Below are positions 36,147 through 47,525 of a DNA stretch of 64,000 nucleotides, one piece after another. This DNA is from Sordaria brevicollis (lineage: Eukaryota; Ascomycota; Sordariomycetes; Sordariales; Sordariaceae), in contig JAUTDP010000001.1 in assembly GCA_033439795.1 (NCBI GenBank), positions 5,208,001 through 5,272,000 of the forward strand, given 5' to 3'. The notes under the pieces were generated by a model that did no database searches, was not told the DNA's origin, and worked only from the letters and a program-made list of their open reading frames with translations. A program made the translations under genes and the position numbers. Positions within the stretch are counted from its first letter, which is position 1. Each line of letters begins with the position of its first letter.

Positions 36147-36995
36147 GGCGCAGTAGCTTTGGATGGGGTATCGGGTAAGGCGGTTATCGCGATATAGCGT
36201 ATGTCTCGGAGAATTATCAGACTGTCAATATGCGACGATCCGATCTGTAGAGAAGCAAAAGTCTTCTAGAACAGACACCCGGAATCTTGGGTCTGATATA
36301 GGTCGAGATCTCAGCACACTATCATTCTACGCGACCCATCCCTACCACCCCTCTACGTCTACACTGGGCATCATCAGACCATGACGCCCAAAGAGATACA
36401 GGATTTCCTGAAACCGCGGGTGACGTCAAAACGTCCGAAACCCCGCGCGATGCACAACGGTGTGTGAGTGAAAAGAGTGGGCTGCGATCGGGTCAGAATC
36501 AAGAAAGCATGGCAAGCGAGGAAGAAGGATGCCATGCAGAGAGCCCTTTCGGCGATGTGATTCGCGAGACGCCTCTCCACTCGCAACGAAGTGGTGTCCT
36601 CGACTGACGAGTCCTCGCCACACCCACAGATCAGCGATTGGTCTTCATTTCCGCTCGAGTCAGCCACAATCGCTCGAGAACATATCTTCCAACGGCATTG
36701 ATGGGAGTTGTCAATTCGCGAGACTTGATGTCGTCGTCAGCACAGGTGGCCAAGGAAGATGCCAAGATCATCTAGGGTTAGGGTACACCCATTGAGGCCG
36801 TATCTGACACTGCAATCACAGACATGGAAGTCATCAGCAAGATTTCATGGTTTGGACGAAGTTTATTTTTCATGGCAAGATAAATGCGCTTGACTCCCTG
36901 GATTCTGTCTATCGTACAACCTACTGACTGAGTGAAGGGTATGCGGGCTCGTGCCAGTCTCCAAAAGATACTTTCCAAACTCCTGGTGCTATTGC
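36147..36995. other. Intergenic, 0.85 kb
   Basis: This lies between the Gly-rich protein start and the first RRM gene stop. No coding or repeat feature was seen. Confidence 0.5.
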
Positions 36996-38006
36996 TTATC
37001 CCAGGACAACTGGATCCAAGCAAGGAAAGCCTTTAGTCGCACCTGACGAGAAACCGAACGTGAGAAGGTCAGGAATTTCGTCTTTGATCTCGCTCTTTCC
37101 ATCTTTGTTGTCATCATTGACAACTGCCTTTGCAACAGCGGGCGAAATCACGGTGGGAGTTACCGCCAGATGTGCCTCTGTTCGTCCCGCGAAAGTCAAA
37201 GCCATGGGATCTTCGCCGTAGCGAAGGATGAGGTTAGGGTACTCGTGCTTTAAGATTGCTTTGGCGACTTGTGCCTGACCCTGGTATGAAGCAAACACCC
37301 ACTCAACAATCCTCTCCTCCTCATTCACGTCCGCGACGTACACATCTTGTGTCTGAAATTTCATCTTGCTGGAAAGAAATCGATAAAGACGATGGACGTC
37401 GACAATCTCCTTGGGGCCTCTAAATACCAACGACCGCGACAAAGGGGCCAGAGGTCGCTCAGGCACTATCGGATGCGCCGTGTTATAGCGGATAATGGTG
37501 TTCAACCCGCCGATAGCCAAACGCCCTCTGTTCACCAGAAAAAAGACCTTCTGCGCGTCCCTTTCGGTGAACATTATCAGGTCAGCCGTTGTGGTTTTGG
37601 ATCCTAATGCTGCAGGTGCAACACGACATCCCCAGACTCTCCCGAGAGGTCGATGCAATGAAAGAGCATCGAGAAGTGTCTTTTCGGTTATACCACGTGG
37701 CAAGTTGGTCAGTATGAGCCTGCAATTCTCCTCCCTTGAAGAATCCCGCAACTTGCTTATGCTACTCAAAGTTGACATGTGCCTCTGATGGGTTCTTCCA
37801 AGCGTCGTTGTCGTACTGTAGTTGGTCGTGCCACTGCAAATTGAAGGGCTCCGCTGAGATCCTCCTCGAAAGGTGGTGGCCGTAGTGTTGGATCTGACAG
37901 TCGAGATTGAAGGACTCCGATGAGCGTTCGAGGTTGAGTAAGGAGTCGGTTGAGTTCTTCCCCAAAACGCCATGTTCGGATGGTTGACTGCTCTGCCGCG
38001 GTCCAT
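36996..38006 (-). CDS. RRM-type RNA-binding protein (paralogue 1)
   Basis: Single exon, 336 residues. The N-terminal 90 residues are Ser/Thr-rich and likely disordered (SPSISTVRSNTTATTF). An RRM-like fold is at about 95-175, with RNP2-like LILTNLP and an RNP1-like ADLIMF. A second module at about 195-275 runs EIVDVHRLYRFL, FQTQDVYV and IVEWVFASYQGQAQVAKAIL, then RYGEDPM. The same two modules make up the divergent neighbour at 40093-41199. RNA binding is inferred from the fold; the target is unknown. It starts about 2.1 kb from the paralogue, head to head, so the two might share regulation. Confidence 0.82.
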   Translation of the reverse strand: MDRGRAVNHPNMAFWGRTQPTPYSTSNAHRSPSISTVRSNTTATTFRGGSQRSPSICSGTTNYSTTTTLGRTHQRHMSTLSSISKLRDSSREENCRLILTNLPRGITEKTLLDALSLHRPLGRVWGCRVAPAALGSKTTTADLIMFTERDAQKVFFLVNRGRLAIGGLNTIIRYNTAHPIVPERPLAPLSRSLVFRGPKEIVDVHRLYRFLSSKMKFQTQDVYVADVNEEERIVEWVFASYQGQAQVAKAILKHEYPNLILRYGEDPMALTFAGRTEAHLAVTPTVISPAVAKAVVNDDNKDGKSEIKDEIPDLLTFGFSSGATKGFPCLDPVVLG

Positions 38007-40092
38007 GGTGATGATGGCGTGTGGTTGAACCGACTGAGAGAACTGATTTGTCGGAAGTCCTTGGAGGTAAGCGCCCTTCAGAATGGAAGATTGTGAAGAT
38101 CTTTGTGATTCGGAGCTACTGACACTTGGTGGCGTGCACTGTCTGAGTGGGAAGACAGGAATGTCTGTAGGTTATTTTGACGGAGAACGAGACTGTCTGA
38201 TATATACCTACCTACTCGCGCCTCCATATGCACTTTCCTTGCTAACGCTGCTAAAGACCATCATACATGTAGTCCCATGAAGAAAGAACGGAACAAAAAT
38301 TTCGGACATGCCGTGGAGATAAAGGGGTCGACGCACCCGTACCAACGACGTTTGGTGGAGCTGTCAGGAGCGAACGCCTGAAAGCATGATAGCTCTTGGC
38401 AACATGGGAAAGAAATGCGAAGAGGCAGCCAGTCGGACCAAAATGCCCGGTCGGCTTCCCTCCGATACAGGTACTCCGGATCCCGTCGAAGAGCATCGAA
38501 TAAAGGGGGCTAGAACTACCTTGTTCAAGTTGGTAAGTACATTGGTGCAAATCCCAAGAGTGAATGGAGATGAATGGACGTGGACCACGCACCTACAACC
38601 CGGCCAGATTCCGGGCAAAGGTTTCCGAATCACAGGCGGTCAACAAAGGTCTCTCTATGACAAGCCTCAAATTTGTTTCCAAGTATTGAAACCGTTGCCG
38701 TCGGATTCTCCGTACTCCAGGGAACCATTGGCGAAGCGCGGCGAAAAGGGTACCTGTGTGTGTTCACGATTGTACCTACCGCGCGGAAAGAGTCTTCCTT
38801 CCGCGCCTTTGGCTTTCTGGCAGTTTGCCGGCCCGCAAAGTTGGGTGCCCGTTTCATTCACTTGTTCCTGCCCGAAAACTTTACACGAGGCTTGAGAAGG
38901 GACAGGTGGTGGAGTCATGACGGAAAGTAAAGGAAGGCACGGGATACTATCGGAGAGATCCGAGATGAGCACCGCGCTTTCCTCAATAAACCTTAACATC
39001 ATGGTCATCGGAACTCCTGCCTGCGATGCTAAGGAACTCTCCATTTTCGTTTGAGAGCTGTTGAAAAGCTGGAAGCTTGCACCGGAAATCCCCCTTCGCT
39101 TCCAAGTTATGAACTGGTTAGCCATTCCTTACGCATGTTACTTTTTCTGAAATGCTCACTCTGAGCCACTCTGAGCGACCCTCAGACTCCCCTTCTCTCA
39201 TTCGTGAAACATATCCCCATGTTGAGAAGACAACGATGTACTAACTAGTCGAGCGCTAGAAGACGCAGCTGGTCGAACGACAAAACATAAGAATTCAAGA
39301 AGAAAATTTCAGACCCGGTGTTGCTCGGTGGATTTCCAAATGAGTGACTGCGCGATAGCCAGAGATGGCTCAAAGATCACAGATAGATCATCAAGCAAGG
39401 GAACACACACTCTTCGTGGTTGTGCTGAGGACAAAGCTTGTGAACTGTGAGTCAATCTGTCAATCCCCTTTTACGACCGCTACCCTCTGGTCTTGCTAAT
39501 GCACTCAAACATGCTTTCGTCGACCACAACTGAAGGATATAAAGCCTGCTGTCCTGCCTTCCAAATATTAGGAACCTTTTGCAAAGTGGGATGGAACCAC
39601 AACAATGTTCGGACGGACAAAACATGTATTTACATCCACCGAAACGTTTTCCGTCTCCCCTTGCCTCAACCTTTCGTCTGATGATGTTACGATCCTCAAC
39701 CGTCACCGCGGAGAGAAGTCCATGGACGGAAAGTTCAAGAAGCCAGAAGAACGGTGCCCTTCACTTGTAGGTACTTTTCACAACCCCCACTCACCCAAGA
39801 AATTGCACCCGTGAAGGGACCACTTGCGCACAAATTTTCTTTTTATAAAAAGGCCTGTCTTTATTGTACCTCGCTCTTCGATTTGACGTTCTGGAATTCG
39901 ACCTCTCAAAAGCTTTTAGGTTGGGCACCACACACCGTCGACTGGAATCATCCGGCACTGCCATTCTCATTCGCCTGTCTTGTCATCCTATTACAAACTT
40001 TCCTAATCCAGAAATATCTGTAAGACAGCCCAACTTTCCTCACCGTCGCTCGAACATGAAACTTACTAATGTAACAGCCTCAAAGATCCGAG
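38007..40092. other. Divergent intergenic region between RRM paralogues, 2.1 kb
   Basis: This is the shared upstream region of the two head-to-head RRM genes. GC is normal and open frames are short or overlapping without domains (for example 38667-39125 minus). No RNA gene or repeat was identified. It probably holds both promoters. Confidence 0.5.
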
Positions 40093-41199
40093 ATGAGCGG
40101 CCGCGACAGCAAGTTCCCCGTTCCTCTTGACTGGAAGCCGATGCGCAGACACCAACCAGTTGAGGGAGAAGGCACCAACCGATCATCCTCCAATCTGCGC
40201 CCAGCTGCCTATGTTATTCCGGCACAGCGCACCCCGGATTCTCCGGCGCCCACCGAGTTAAGCATGCCTATGTGGCGCCGCACAGCTCAGACTCCTACCA
40301 CAAACGAAGCTGCGCGACACCAGCAGGCTCTTGTCAGCACCCGAAGCCCTACATCACTCGATTCATTTCGTCCTATGGACTCTGTAAAGGGAGTCAAATA
40401 CAACTTCACGGCTGAAGAGAAAGTCAGGGCCGGATTTTCCTGGAAGTACCAAGGCGACATCTACAACCCAAAGAATTCCTCGTGCGGTATCAGCCAAGAT
40501 CAGAACTGCTCACTCTTTCTCACCAACATACCCACGGGTATCACGGAAAAGATCCTTCTGGATGCCATCGGTATTCACGCCCCGTTCGGCCGCGTCTTCG
40601 CCACCTCTGTCGCGCCCCCGGAGAATGCCTACCACCCCACTGGCAGCGCCAAAATTGCCATGTTTGATTGGGAGAGCGCTGTCGCCTTGTTCGACTTCAT
40701 CAACGCCGGAAACCTCAAGATTGCTGGTCGCACCATTCAAGTCGTTTGGAATAACAATCGTTCGCCTGTGCAGAACCTGCCCGACTACCTTTCCCGAGTC
40801 CTGGAGATTCTTGGGCCGGTTGAAGTCGTCAACTACCATAGGCTCAATCAGTTTCTCGAGGCGAACATCCGATTCCAAACCCAGGATGTTACAATCGTTC
40901 GCGAAGACGCCGAAGTGCGTCTTATTCGCTGGACTTTTTGTAGCTTCCGGGCCCAGGCCCAGGTCGCTCGCAAAGCCCTTGACCACGAGTGGCCTGGCTT
41001 GCAGATCCGTTGGGGCATCGACCCCATGACGGTCCATATCAATCAGGTACCTGGTGTGCCGAGCGTTATACCACTCTACCCCGAGTTGGAGGTCGCGCCG
41101 GCTTTGAGCAACGATGAGAGCGTTAAGTCTGCTGGCCATGAAGATATTAAGCCCAGTGAGGACTTAAATCACTTTTGGCGAAGAGGAGGATCTTTGTGA
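40093..41199 (+). CDS. RRM-type RNA-binding protein (paralogue 2)
   Basis: Single exon, 368 residues. The first about 130 residues are Pro/Ser/Arg-rich and disordered. An RRM-like module is at about 139-221 (CSLFLTNIPTGITEKILLDAI ... GSAKIAMF ... GNLKIAGRTIQVVW). The second module is at about 235-320: VEVVNYHRLNQFL, FQTQDVTI, LIRWTFCSFRAQAQVARKAL, then RWGIDPM. The tail is acidic. The two modules align with those of 36996-38006 in order and spacing, so the pair arose by duplication with inversion. Three further partial copies of the second module follow on the same strand. Confidence 0.85.
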   Translation: MSGRDSKFPVPLDWKPMRRHQPVEGEGTNRSSSNLRPAAYVIPAQRTPDSPAPTELSMPMWRRTAQTPTTNEAARHQQALVSTRSPTSLDSFRPMDSVKGVKYNFTAEEKVRAGFSWKYQGDIYNPKNSSCGISQDQNCSLFLTNIPTGITEKILLDAIGIHAPFGRVFATSVAPPENAYHPTGSAKIAMFDWESAVALFDFINAGNLKIAGRTIQVVWNNNRSPVQNLPDYLSRVLEILGPVEVVNYHRLNQFLEANIRFQTQDVTIVREDAEVRLIRWTFCSFRAQAQVARKALDHEWPGLQIRWGIDPMTVHINQVPGVPSVIPLYPELEVAPALSNDESVKSAGHEDIKPSEDLNHFWRRGGSL

Positions 41200-41978
41200 T
41201 TCCAACTGAGACCACCAAGGGATGAAGCGGAGGTAGATGTCGTGTGGCTTTCGGTGGTTTGGGATTGGAGATCTGCTTTTCATCCGCGCGGAGTATGGGT
41301 GTTCTCGCTTTAAGTTGATACCCGAATGCCTCTTTTGCCCTCATTGTACTGTTTTGTTAAAGTTTGGTTTTAGTCAATTGCTCGCTTGTTTCTTTCATCG
41401 CCGAACGAACCCCTTCCTGTTTAGGCAACATTCCAGTCCGGTTTCATCGTTCATCAGCCATTGAGTGATGCCATCGTGTTTCATGGACACCCGTTGCTTC
41501 AAAATGCAGCGAGAAATAGATCAAACGGTCTAGATGTCTTGGATCTAGCACCAAAAGTCAAGCGGCTTATGTAAAAGAACATCCATTCTTCTTCTTTCCT
41601 GCCTTACGATTTCTTCCATTCCCGCTCACAGTATGGGCCCTGGATGTTCGCCGTATTGTCCGTTCTCTTTTGGCATAGCATTTTACCCGGTGGTACAAAA
41701 CTAGACCGTCATCATCATGGACCTGATGCTCCTTCCCACCGACTATCTTCTGTCGATGACAGTCGGTCGGATCAAAAGCCGCACCGATCGTTGGGCTCTT
41801 CGGCTCACTTGTCAATTTTTCGGGTCAATCGTGTCCCAACACCTCTTTTGACAGACAAGAATCTCTTTTTTGGGCAAAAGAGTCCGTTTCAACTTCAGCT
41901 TCCTGGAAACAATGTTTCCCTGTCGCTTTGAGTTATGGGCTACCAACACCCGGCAGGAAGCGGACGTTGAGTCTTGAG
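41200..41978. other. Spacer after RRM paralogue 2
   Basis: I see no trace of the first RRM module here, so the next copy begins already truncated. No gene was seen. Confidence 0.5.
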
Positions 41979-42380
41979 ATGGTCGATATCCATCGCCTTT
42001 CTCACTTGTTCCATGGGAACATAGGATACCAGACAGAGGATATTACCATCAACAAGAACAAGGAGGAGCGTCTGATTAGGTGGACCTTCTGTTCGTTTCG
42101 TGCGCAGGCCCAAGTTGCCCGCATGGCCATTCAGGACAAGTGGCCCGGACTCCACATTCGTTGGGGTATCGACCCCATGGCCATCTCCATCAACATGGTG
42201 CCGACTGCCACGTGCACCATGCCGCCGGTGTTTACCCAGGCCCCCCAGCTTTCTTGGAGGTCGCCTGTGACTGGTATCGAGGCTAGTCATGCCTCTCGAG
42301 CTTCAGGTGACCTCACCAGCTTCGACGCTGATGATGAGGCCAATAGCGAGAGTGCCAAGTCAAATATCTATGCTATCTAA
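41979..42380 (+). pseudogene. Truncated copy of the RRM gene, second module only
   Basis: An open reading frame from ATG 41979 gives 133 residues. MVDIHRLSHLFHGN, YQTEDITI, LIRWTFCSFRAQAQVAR and RWGIDPM match the second module of the gene at 40093. The first module and the N-terminus are missing. It keeps an intact frame and an acidic C-terminus (FDADDEANSESAKS), so it could still be expressed as a short protein; I call it a pseudogene fragment because the start falls inside the parent domain. Confidence 0.75.
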
Positions 42381-42818
42381 CAGGTCCCGATACATAATCA
42401 CGGTCTACGGAGGATAATATTGATGTCCTGGGACGTTTGGCCTTCACGAACGCGCTCTTAACTGCGTGGATCTCCTATATACTTGCTGCATTCTACGTGT
42501 TTGAAGCGGTCTCTAGGACGTTTGAGTCAATGAACACCCAGGATTGGCAAGGTCATATAAAGGGGATTGACTGGTATGCAGTGTCTGATAAAGGTTTAGG
42601 TTCTGGCGTTAGTGTCCAAAAGGGCATTGCTTTATTTCCTACGATACCCATTCCCAAATGCTCTTTGCATTTCTAGTAGTCAAGAGCACCTATATATAGA
42701 CCCAGTCAATGGTCATGTTTCCAGCCATTAGTTCACCTTGTCGCTCCTGTGATCACTCGTAACCTTCGCATATTACCAACGACCTTGGTGAGAGGCATCG
42801 TTGTAGCGCTTGCTCGGC
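42381..42818. other. Spacer between RRM fragments
   Basis: A 79-codon open frame at 42437-42676 has no similarity to the RRM family that I can see. No other gene was noticed. Confidence 0.45.
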
Positions 42819-42970
42819 GGGACCTTTGGAAGTTTCCGAGCGCAGGCCCAAGCCGCCCGTATGGCCTTGAAAGCTGAGTGGCCGGGTCTGCAGTACAGTT
42901 GGGGCATTGACCCCATGACTGTGCCCATCACCATGGTTCCCACCGTGGAAATGATCTTGCCCTCTTCTTG
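42819..42970 (+). pseudogene. Shorter RRM-gene fragment
   Basis: GSFRAQAQAARMAL, AEWPGLQ and WGIDPMTVPI match the end of the second RRM module of 40093-41199. The rest of the gene is absent. It is a fragment of about 50 codons. Confidence 0.75.
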
Positions 42971-43063
42971 TCCTCAGGTCGATACACCAAAGGTTGCTAC
43001 CATCGATTACGCTGGTGGCAACCAGTCACAGCAAATATTTGGGGTGCTTACAGCCCCTGACCG

Positions 43064-43240
43064 CGCTGGGGCATTGACCCCATGGCTGTTCCTGTCAACA
43101 TGTTGGCTAGTATGCCGAGTGGCATACCAGCCTCCCGTGAGAGGGAGACCGTGCCGGCTTCGAGCACCTCTACTGATGAGAGGGTCGAGGCTCCTGACGA
43201 TGAACAGGTTCCCATCGCCAACGACCTTACGGGATTCTTA
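43064..43240 (+). pseudogene. Shortest RRM-gene fragment
   Basis: RWGIDPMAVPVNM starts at 43064 and is followed by a Ser/Thr/Glu/Asp-rich tail like the parent C-terminus (VEAPDDEQ). Only the last part of the gene is left, 166 bp after the matching point of the previous fragment. Confidence 0.7.
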
Positions 43241-44107
43241 AGCATTGCTTACACGGAGGGCATGCTCAAAATCGTACAAGCCCTGGTGCGACAAATGGCT
43301 CGAGAAAATAAGCAAGCACATCGACAGTATTCCAGCAAGCCTCCAGACCCTTTTCGTTGCCCGCCTGGGAGCTAGGCAGTGAAGATGTCTTTCCCCGGAA
43401 AGTCCTGGGCTTGAGAGGGATGACCGAATTCTGGTTCACGAGAGGTACTTTGTCCTGAGGTGGTTCATCACATATACACCACACCGCAGGCCCACCAGAA
43501 CGCCAAGTCCAACGTTTGATCCACGAGTTAAACCGCTGGGTCTCTTATGGCATTCATTCACCTTTGCCATTGAATATTCCAAGTGGACGCAACATAAACG
43601 GCCAGTACAAGGTACAAAACGGTAGACTGGACTTTCTGCCCGTTCCAGGGACTATCTGTCTGGGAAAGAAGCACCCGACATGATCAAGCGAGGTTCAATT
43701 CGACTGGAAACAAAACATCCTGCTTAACAACGACAACAACAGTCAACCTGACAGCAACGTCACGGACGCTCAGGTCATGAGCAGGAAGATGGATGGGTTC
43801 CTTGCGCGTGATCGAATCATTGAAGCAAGAATCACTGTAGCACACTTGCCTTGGTTTGCAGCTCCGCAATGATATTCCGAACATGAGTTGGCTCATCGAG
43901 GCCATGCTCTATCGGGGAACTATTAAAAACCCCTACCAGATCACGTAAAGACTTGTGTCTTTGTCTTTGTTGACTCCGTTTGGCCCTGTAAGGGCGAAGA
44001 CGCCCACACTGACACTTGTAGTACGTGGGGACAAGACGGGATTGACGCGGCATAGTCGAGATTTGGATTAGGTATCTTGGGAGCGTTTTGTTCATTACTT
44101 ACCTCTA
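43241..44107. other. Spacer up to the Helitron
   Basis: GC is normal. Minus-strand open frames at 43684-43905 and 43832-44095 have no domain that I recognise. This is the left flank of the Helitron. Confidence 0.45.
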
Positions 44108-45864
44108 TCGTGTATGTTACTGCTAGTAGGGGTTTTAGAGTTCAGGGTACCTACGGTACTGCATTCGAGACTGGCTGGTTGTTACGTAGGATATCCATCT
44201 CTACTTTACTAATAACTCCTAGCACGCTAAAAATCACGGGTAAGGTTGTTAGCGTTTTTACGGGCGGTCCCTATACTAAGCCACGTAAACACTAACAAAC
44301 TATTATCGCACGGACGAAAACTGCACTTTTCACCCGCAAAAAAATTGTTAGGCCTAACTAAAAACTCTATTCCTTTTATTAATACTCCTATATATACGTT
44401 TCCTAAATATTCTAAACGAATGCGTATTTATTATTATTCCGCAAACTATCCTATTCCGTACGAACCTCCGAAAATACTTCGCCGCCGTACCGCTACCTCC
44501 GTAAACCCCCCTCCCGCCCGTCGTAGTAAACGTCCGAAATAAACGGCTATATATAACGAAAGCTATTAAATATTCAATTCGTAAACGTTTTATTATATTA
44601 TTTACCGAATAAATAAACCCCTATCTAACTTCACTCTCAACCTACGCAATTAACCGTATAAAACGTACGAAATATATAAAATCGCTAATAAATTTAACCG
44701 TACCCGGTTACGCAACGTATAAAACGAATAGTAAAAGGCCTAAATAAATATTTTTTAAGAAATTATATATAATATAATCGATTAGAAATTATTAATACCC
44801 GTATTTATAAATAAATAAAGTTTATATTTTAGTGAATTTAATATTTAAATTCTTATAAACAATATCCTAATTACCCTTTACACTAATTTAGGACTTATAA
44901 ATATTATTTATAAATATTATAGAATTTTATATTAAAAAGACGAATAATTTTAAATAAATACTTTACGGGTCTTTTATATTATATTTTATTAATGTATATA
45001 TAAATTATAGGGTATAAATAATAAATTTAGTAATTATTATTCGAAAAGTTAGGTTTCCCTTCCGCTATAAAAACCTTTATTATATTTCTTATATAAATTC
45101 CTTATAAAGGATAACCAACGGGTATAAAATTTCTAGAATAATATACAATACTATAATAATACCTTTACATTCACCTCTATATAATATATAAAAAAACCGT
45201 ACGCTAATAGCAGTTAAGGACCGAAAAACTTCCAAATATAAAGTACTTTATATTATTTATACAGGCCTTTAAAATTTAAAACTAATAAACAACCTATATA
45301 CGTATAATTATATATTTACGATCCTTCTATACTAAATATTACGTAAATATAAATTAACTATCGATTAGAAGCGTTTAGGGACTTAAATCCTAAATTTATA
45401 AAAAACTTTACATCTTTCCTATACCGTAAAAACCCGTACATAAAGTAATATAATACTATAAAGGAATATTTGGATATATATTTATATAATAATATTTAGG
45501 TAGAAATTAATACCTAAATATATTTATAATTAATAATTAAGGAAGGGGTTAATTAAAGGCGCAAAAACCTTTTTACAATTAATAAAATAATTATAATCCT
45601 TCTAAACGTATTTAATAAGTAGGATAGGGTACGTAAAGATAATACGGTTAATTCCGTACGGTCTATTATTTTTAATAAATAAAGTTTTAATTTCTTTAAA
45701 CGCATTCCCATTATTTATAGGATATATTTTCCTTTAATATATCCGCTTATATTCCCGAATAGTAATTACGGTTTTTATAGGGCTCTATTCCGTATTAATT
45801 TAAATACCCGTAAGGATAATATAATTAAATAGAACGAATAAATTCGGTTTTACTTATACCTACG

Positions 45865-46150
45865 TGTAAAGTCACAGGTACGAGAGGGTGAGAGTAGGTC
45901 GCATAAGGTAGGTCTATTCTGGGAGAAAGACTTTAGCCTGGCCAGATACAAGTCTCTGGCCAGGAGCTATCCTCTTTTATACTTGTGCGCTTCCCTGTGG
46001 GTCCGGAACGGTCGGCGTCCGGACTCCGAGATCCTTTCCTCCATGTCATGTCCTGCCATCCTTATCTTATCCGCTATCTTATCCGTCGTCCTGGGCTACT
46101 GTACCCTGGTTATGTGGGTCCCCCTAGGCCTTCTTAGCGATACCCTTACA
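45865..46150 (-). repeat. 3' LTR of gypsy 2
   Basis: On the plus strand it begins TGTAAAGTCACAGG and ends GCGATACCCTTACA. It is almost free of RIP changes. Confidence 0.93.
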
Positions 46151-47129
46151 ACTATCCCCCCCCTAGAAGCCACAGTCCTTTATAGCTTTGGTATTAGTTG
46201 TTGCGATCCGTGGAAAACTTTGTTTCCCGTTCTAGGAAACCTTGTTTTCCGCTCGTGTGTTGCGCTGCGCCTCGGTTTTATTGTGCCGTTTGGCTGTCCG
46301 TTCCTGTCTTATGCGTTGGCGTTACTCCCCCCCCCGGCTAGTCTAGTCCCTAGACCGTACTACCACGCGGCAACCACCGCGGTGCCTATAGGGGCGACGC
46401 TTCCGCGCCAAGCGGTCTCACTAAAAGACTTGAAAACCGACTGGCGATACTTATATCGACGCATCGGACGAGGTAACGGTCCCCGCCTGTCCCGGCTATT
46501 TATACCATACCGGTATTTCCGCGCCTACCGGCCGTGGTATTACGGTGGCTGGTCGGCTCCGCGGCCAACATTCGCCCCCTAGGGCTGCCACCGGGTTCCC
46601 GGAAGCCGACTCCGAAACGGTTCAGCTTCCGCGCATTGCGCGCCTTGTTTGCCGTTTCGGTATTCTTTTTCCTTCGCGTCTTTTCCCCGGATAGGAAGCG
46701 TTTTGCCTTAGACAACCAAGGATTTCGAAGGAGCTCCGAGGTGGGATGGAAATTCCATTCCGAATTGGGATTGGAGTTTTATCCGGAGTCGGTTCTGGGG
46801 CTTGACCCGAACCACCTTTCCTCTTCTTGGAATCAGGCCCCTACAGTCCCTAGGATATGGGGAAGGACCTATTGGCCTCAACCGGCTAGCCGGGCTAATA
46901 AAGCCTTAATACGTATTAACCATTTCCGGAAGCCGGAAGTACTTTGGGCTATATCGTCGACCGACGACCATCTACTCTACGTGGCCGGTAATTTACCGCA
47001 TTTCCCTAGTTTAGAGAGTCCCATTAGCATCCGTGCCTGTTAGTCGGCTGTAGACCTCTCCGCGGCCTGAGCTACCGTGGCCACTTTGGGGCTGGCAACC
47101 CCTAGCACCGCTTACGAATAAACGTTGAG

Positions 47130-47525
47130 GAGGAATTTGCCGATTGGCTTTAAGTCTTCCTAGCTCAACTGTCTCGTCCTTATCGGACGGAGAATCTTTG
47201 GTCTAGTGGGAAGTGTTGGAGCGGCTCTCCTCTCAATATATCGGATTCTCTGTGGTCCCGATGAGGAATTTGCCGGTTGGTCTGGGTTCTCCTAGCTTAA
47301 TTGTCTTGTCCTTGTCGGACGGAGAATCCTTAGTCCAGTGGGAAGTGTTAGAGCGGTTCTCCCTTCAATATATCGGATTCTCTATAATCCTAATAGAGAA
47401 TCTGCCGGCTGTTTTGGGTCCTCCTAGCTCAATTGCCTATCCTTATTGGACGGAGAATTCCCGGTCTAATAGAAGTGTTGAAAAGGCTCTTCTTCCAGTC
47501 TTAATATTCGAATTCTCTAAGCTCC
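47130..47525 (-). repeat. Three tandem copies of a ~132-bp unit inside gypsy 2
   Basis: Units begin at 47130, 47263 and 47394, each opening GAGGAATTTGCCG or AGAGAATCTGCCG. They share TCGGACGGAGAATC-like and GGGAAGTGTTGGAGCGG-like segments. The third is the most diverged. They lie between the chromodomain and the 3' LTR, where gypsy elements usually have little sequence. Confidence 0.85.

Noticed and set aside
38667..39125. 152-codon minus-strand open frame between the RRM genes
   Set aside because: No similarity to the RRM pair or any fold; several overlapping frames of similar size exist there.
46534..47043. 169-codon plus-strand open frame inside gypsy 2
   Set aside because: Antisense to the element and without a domain. 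Kept only as part of the 3' extension finding.
47130..47525. CRISPR-like spaced repeat
   Set aside because: The units are about 132 bp, contiguous and without spacers, in a fungal retrotransposon; it is a minisatellite.
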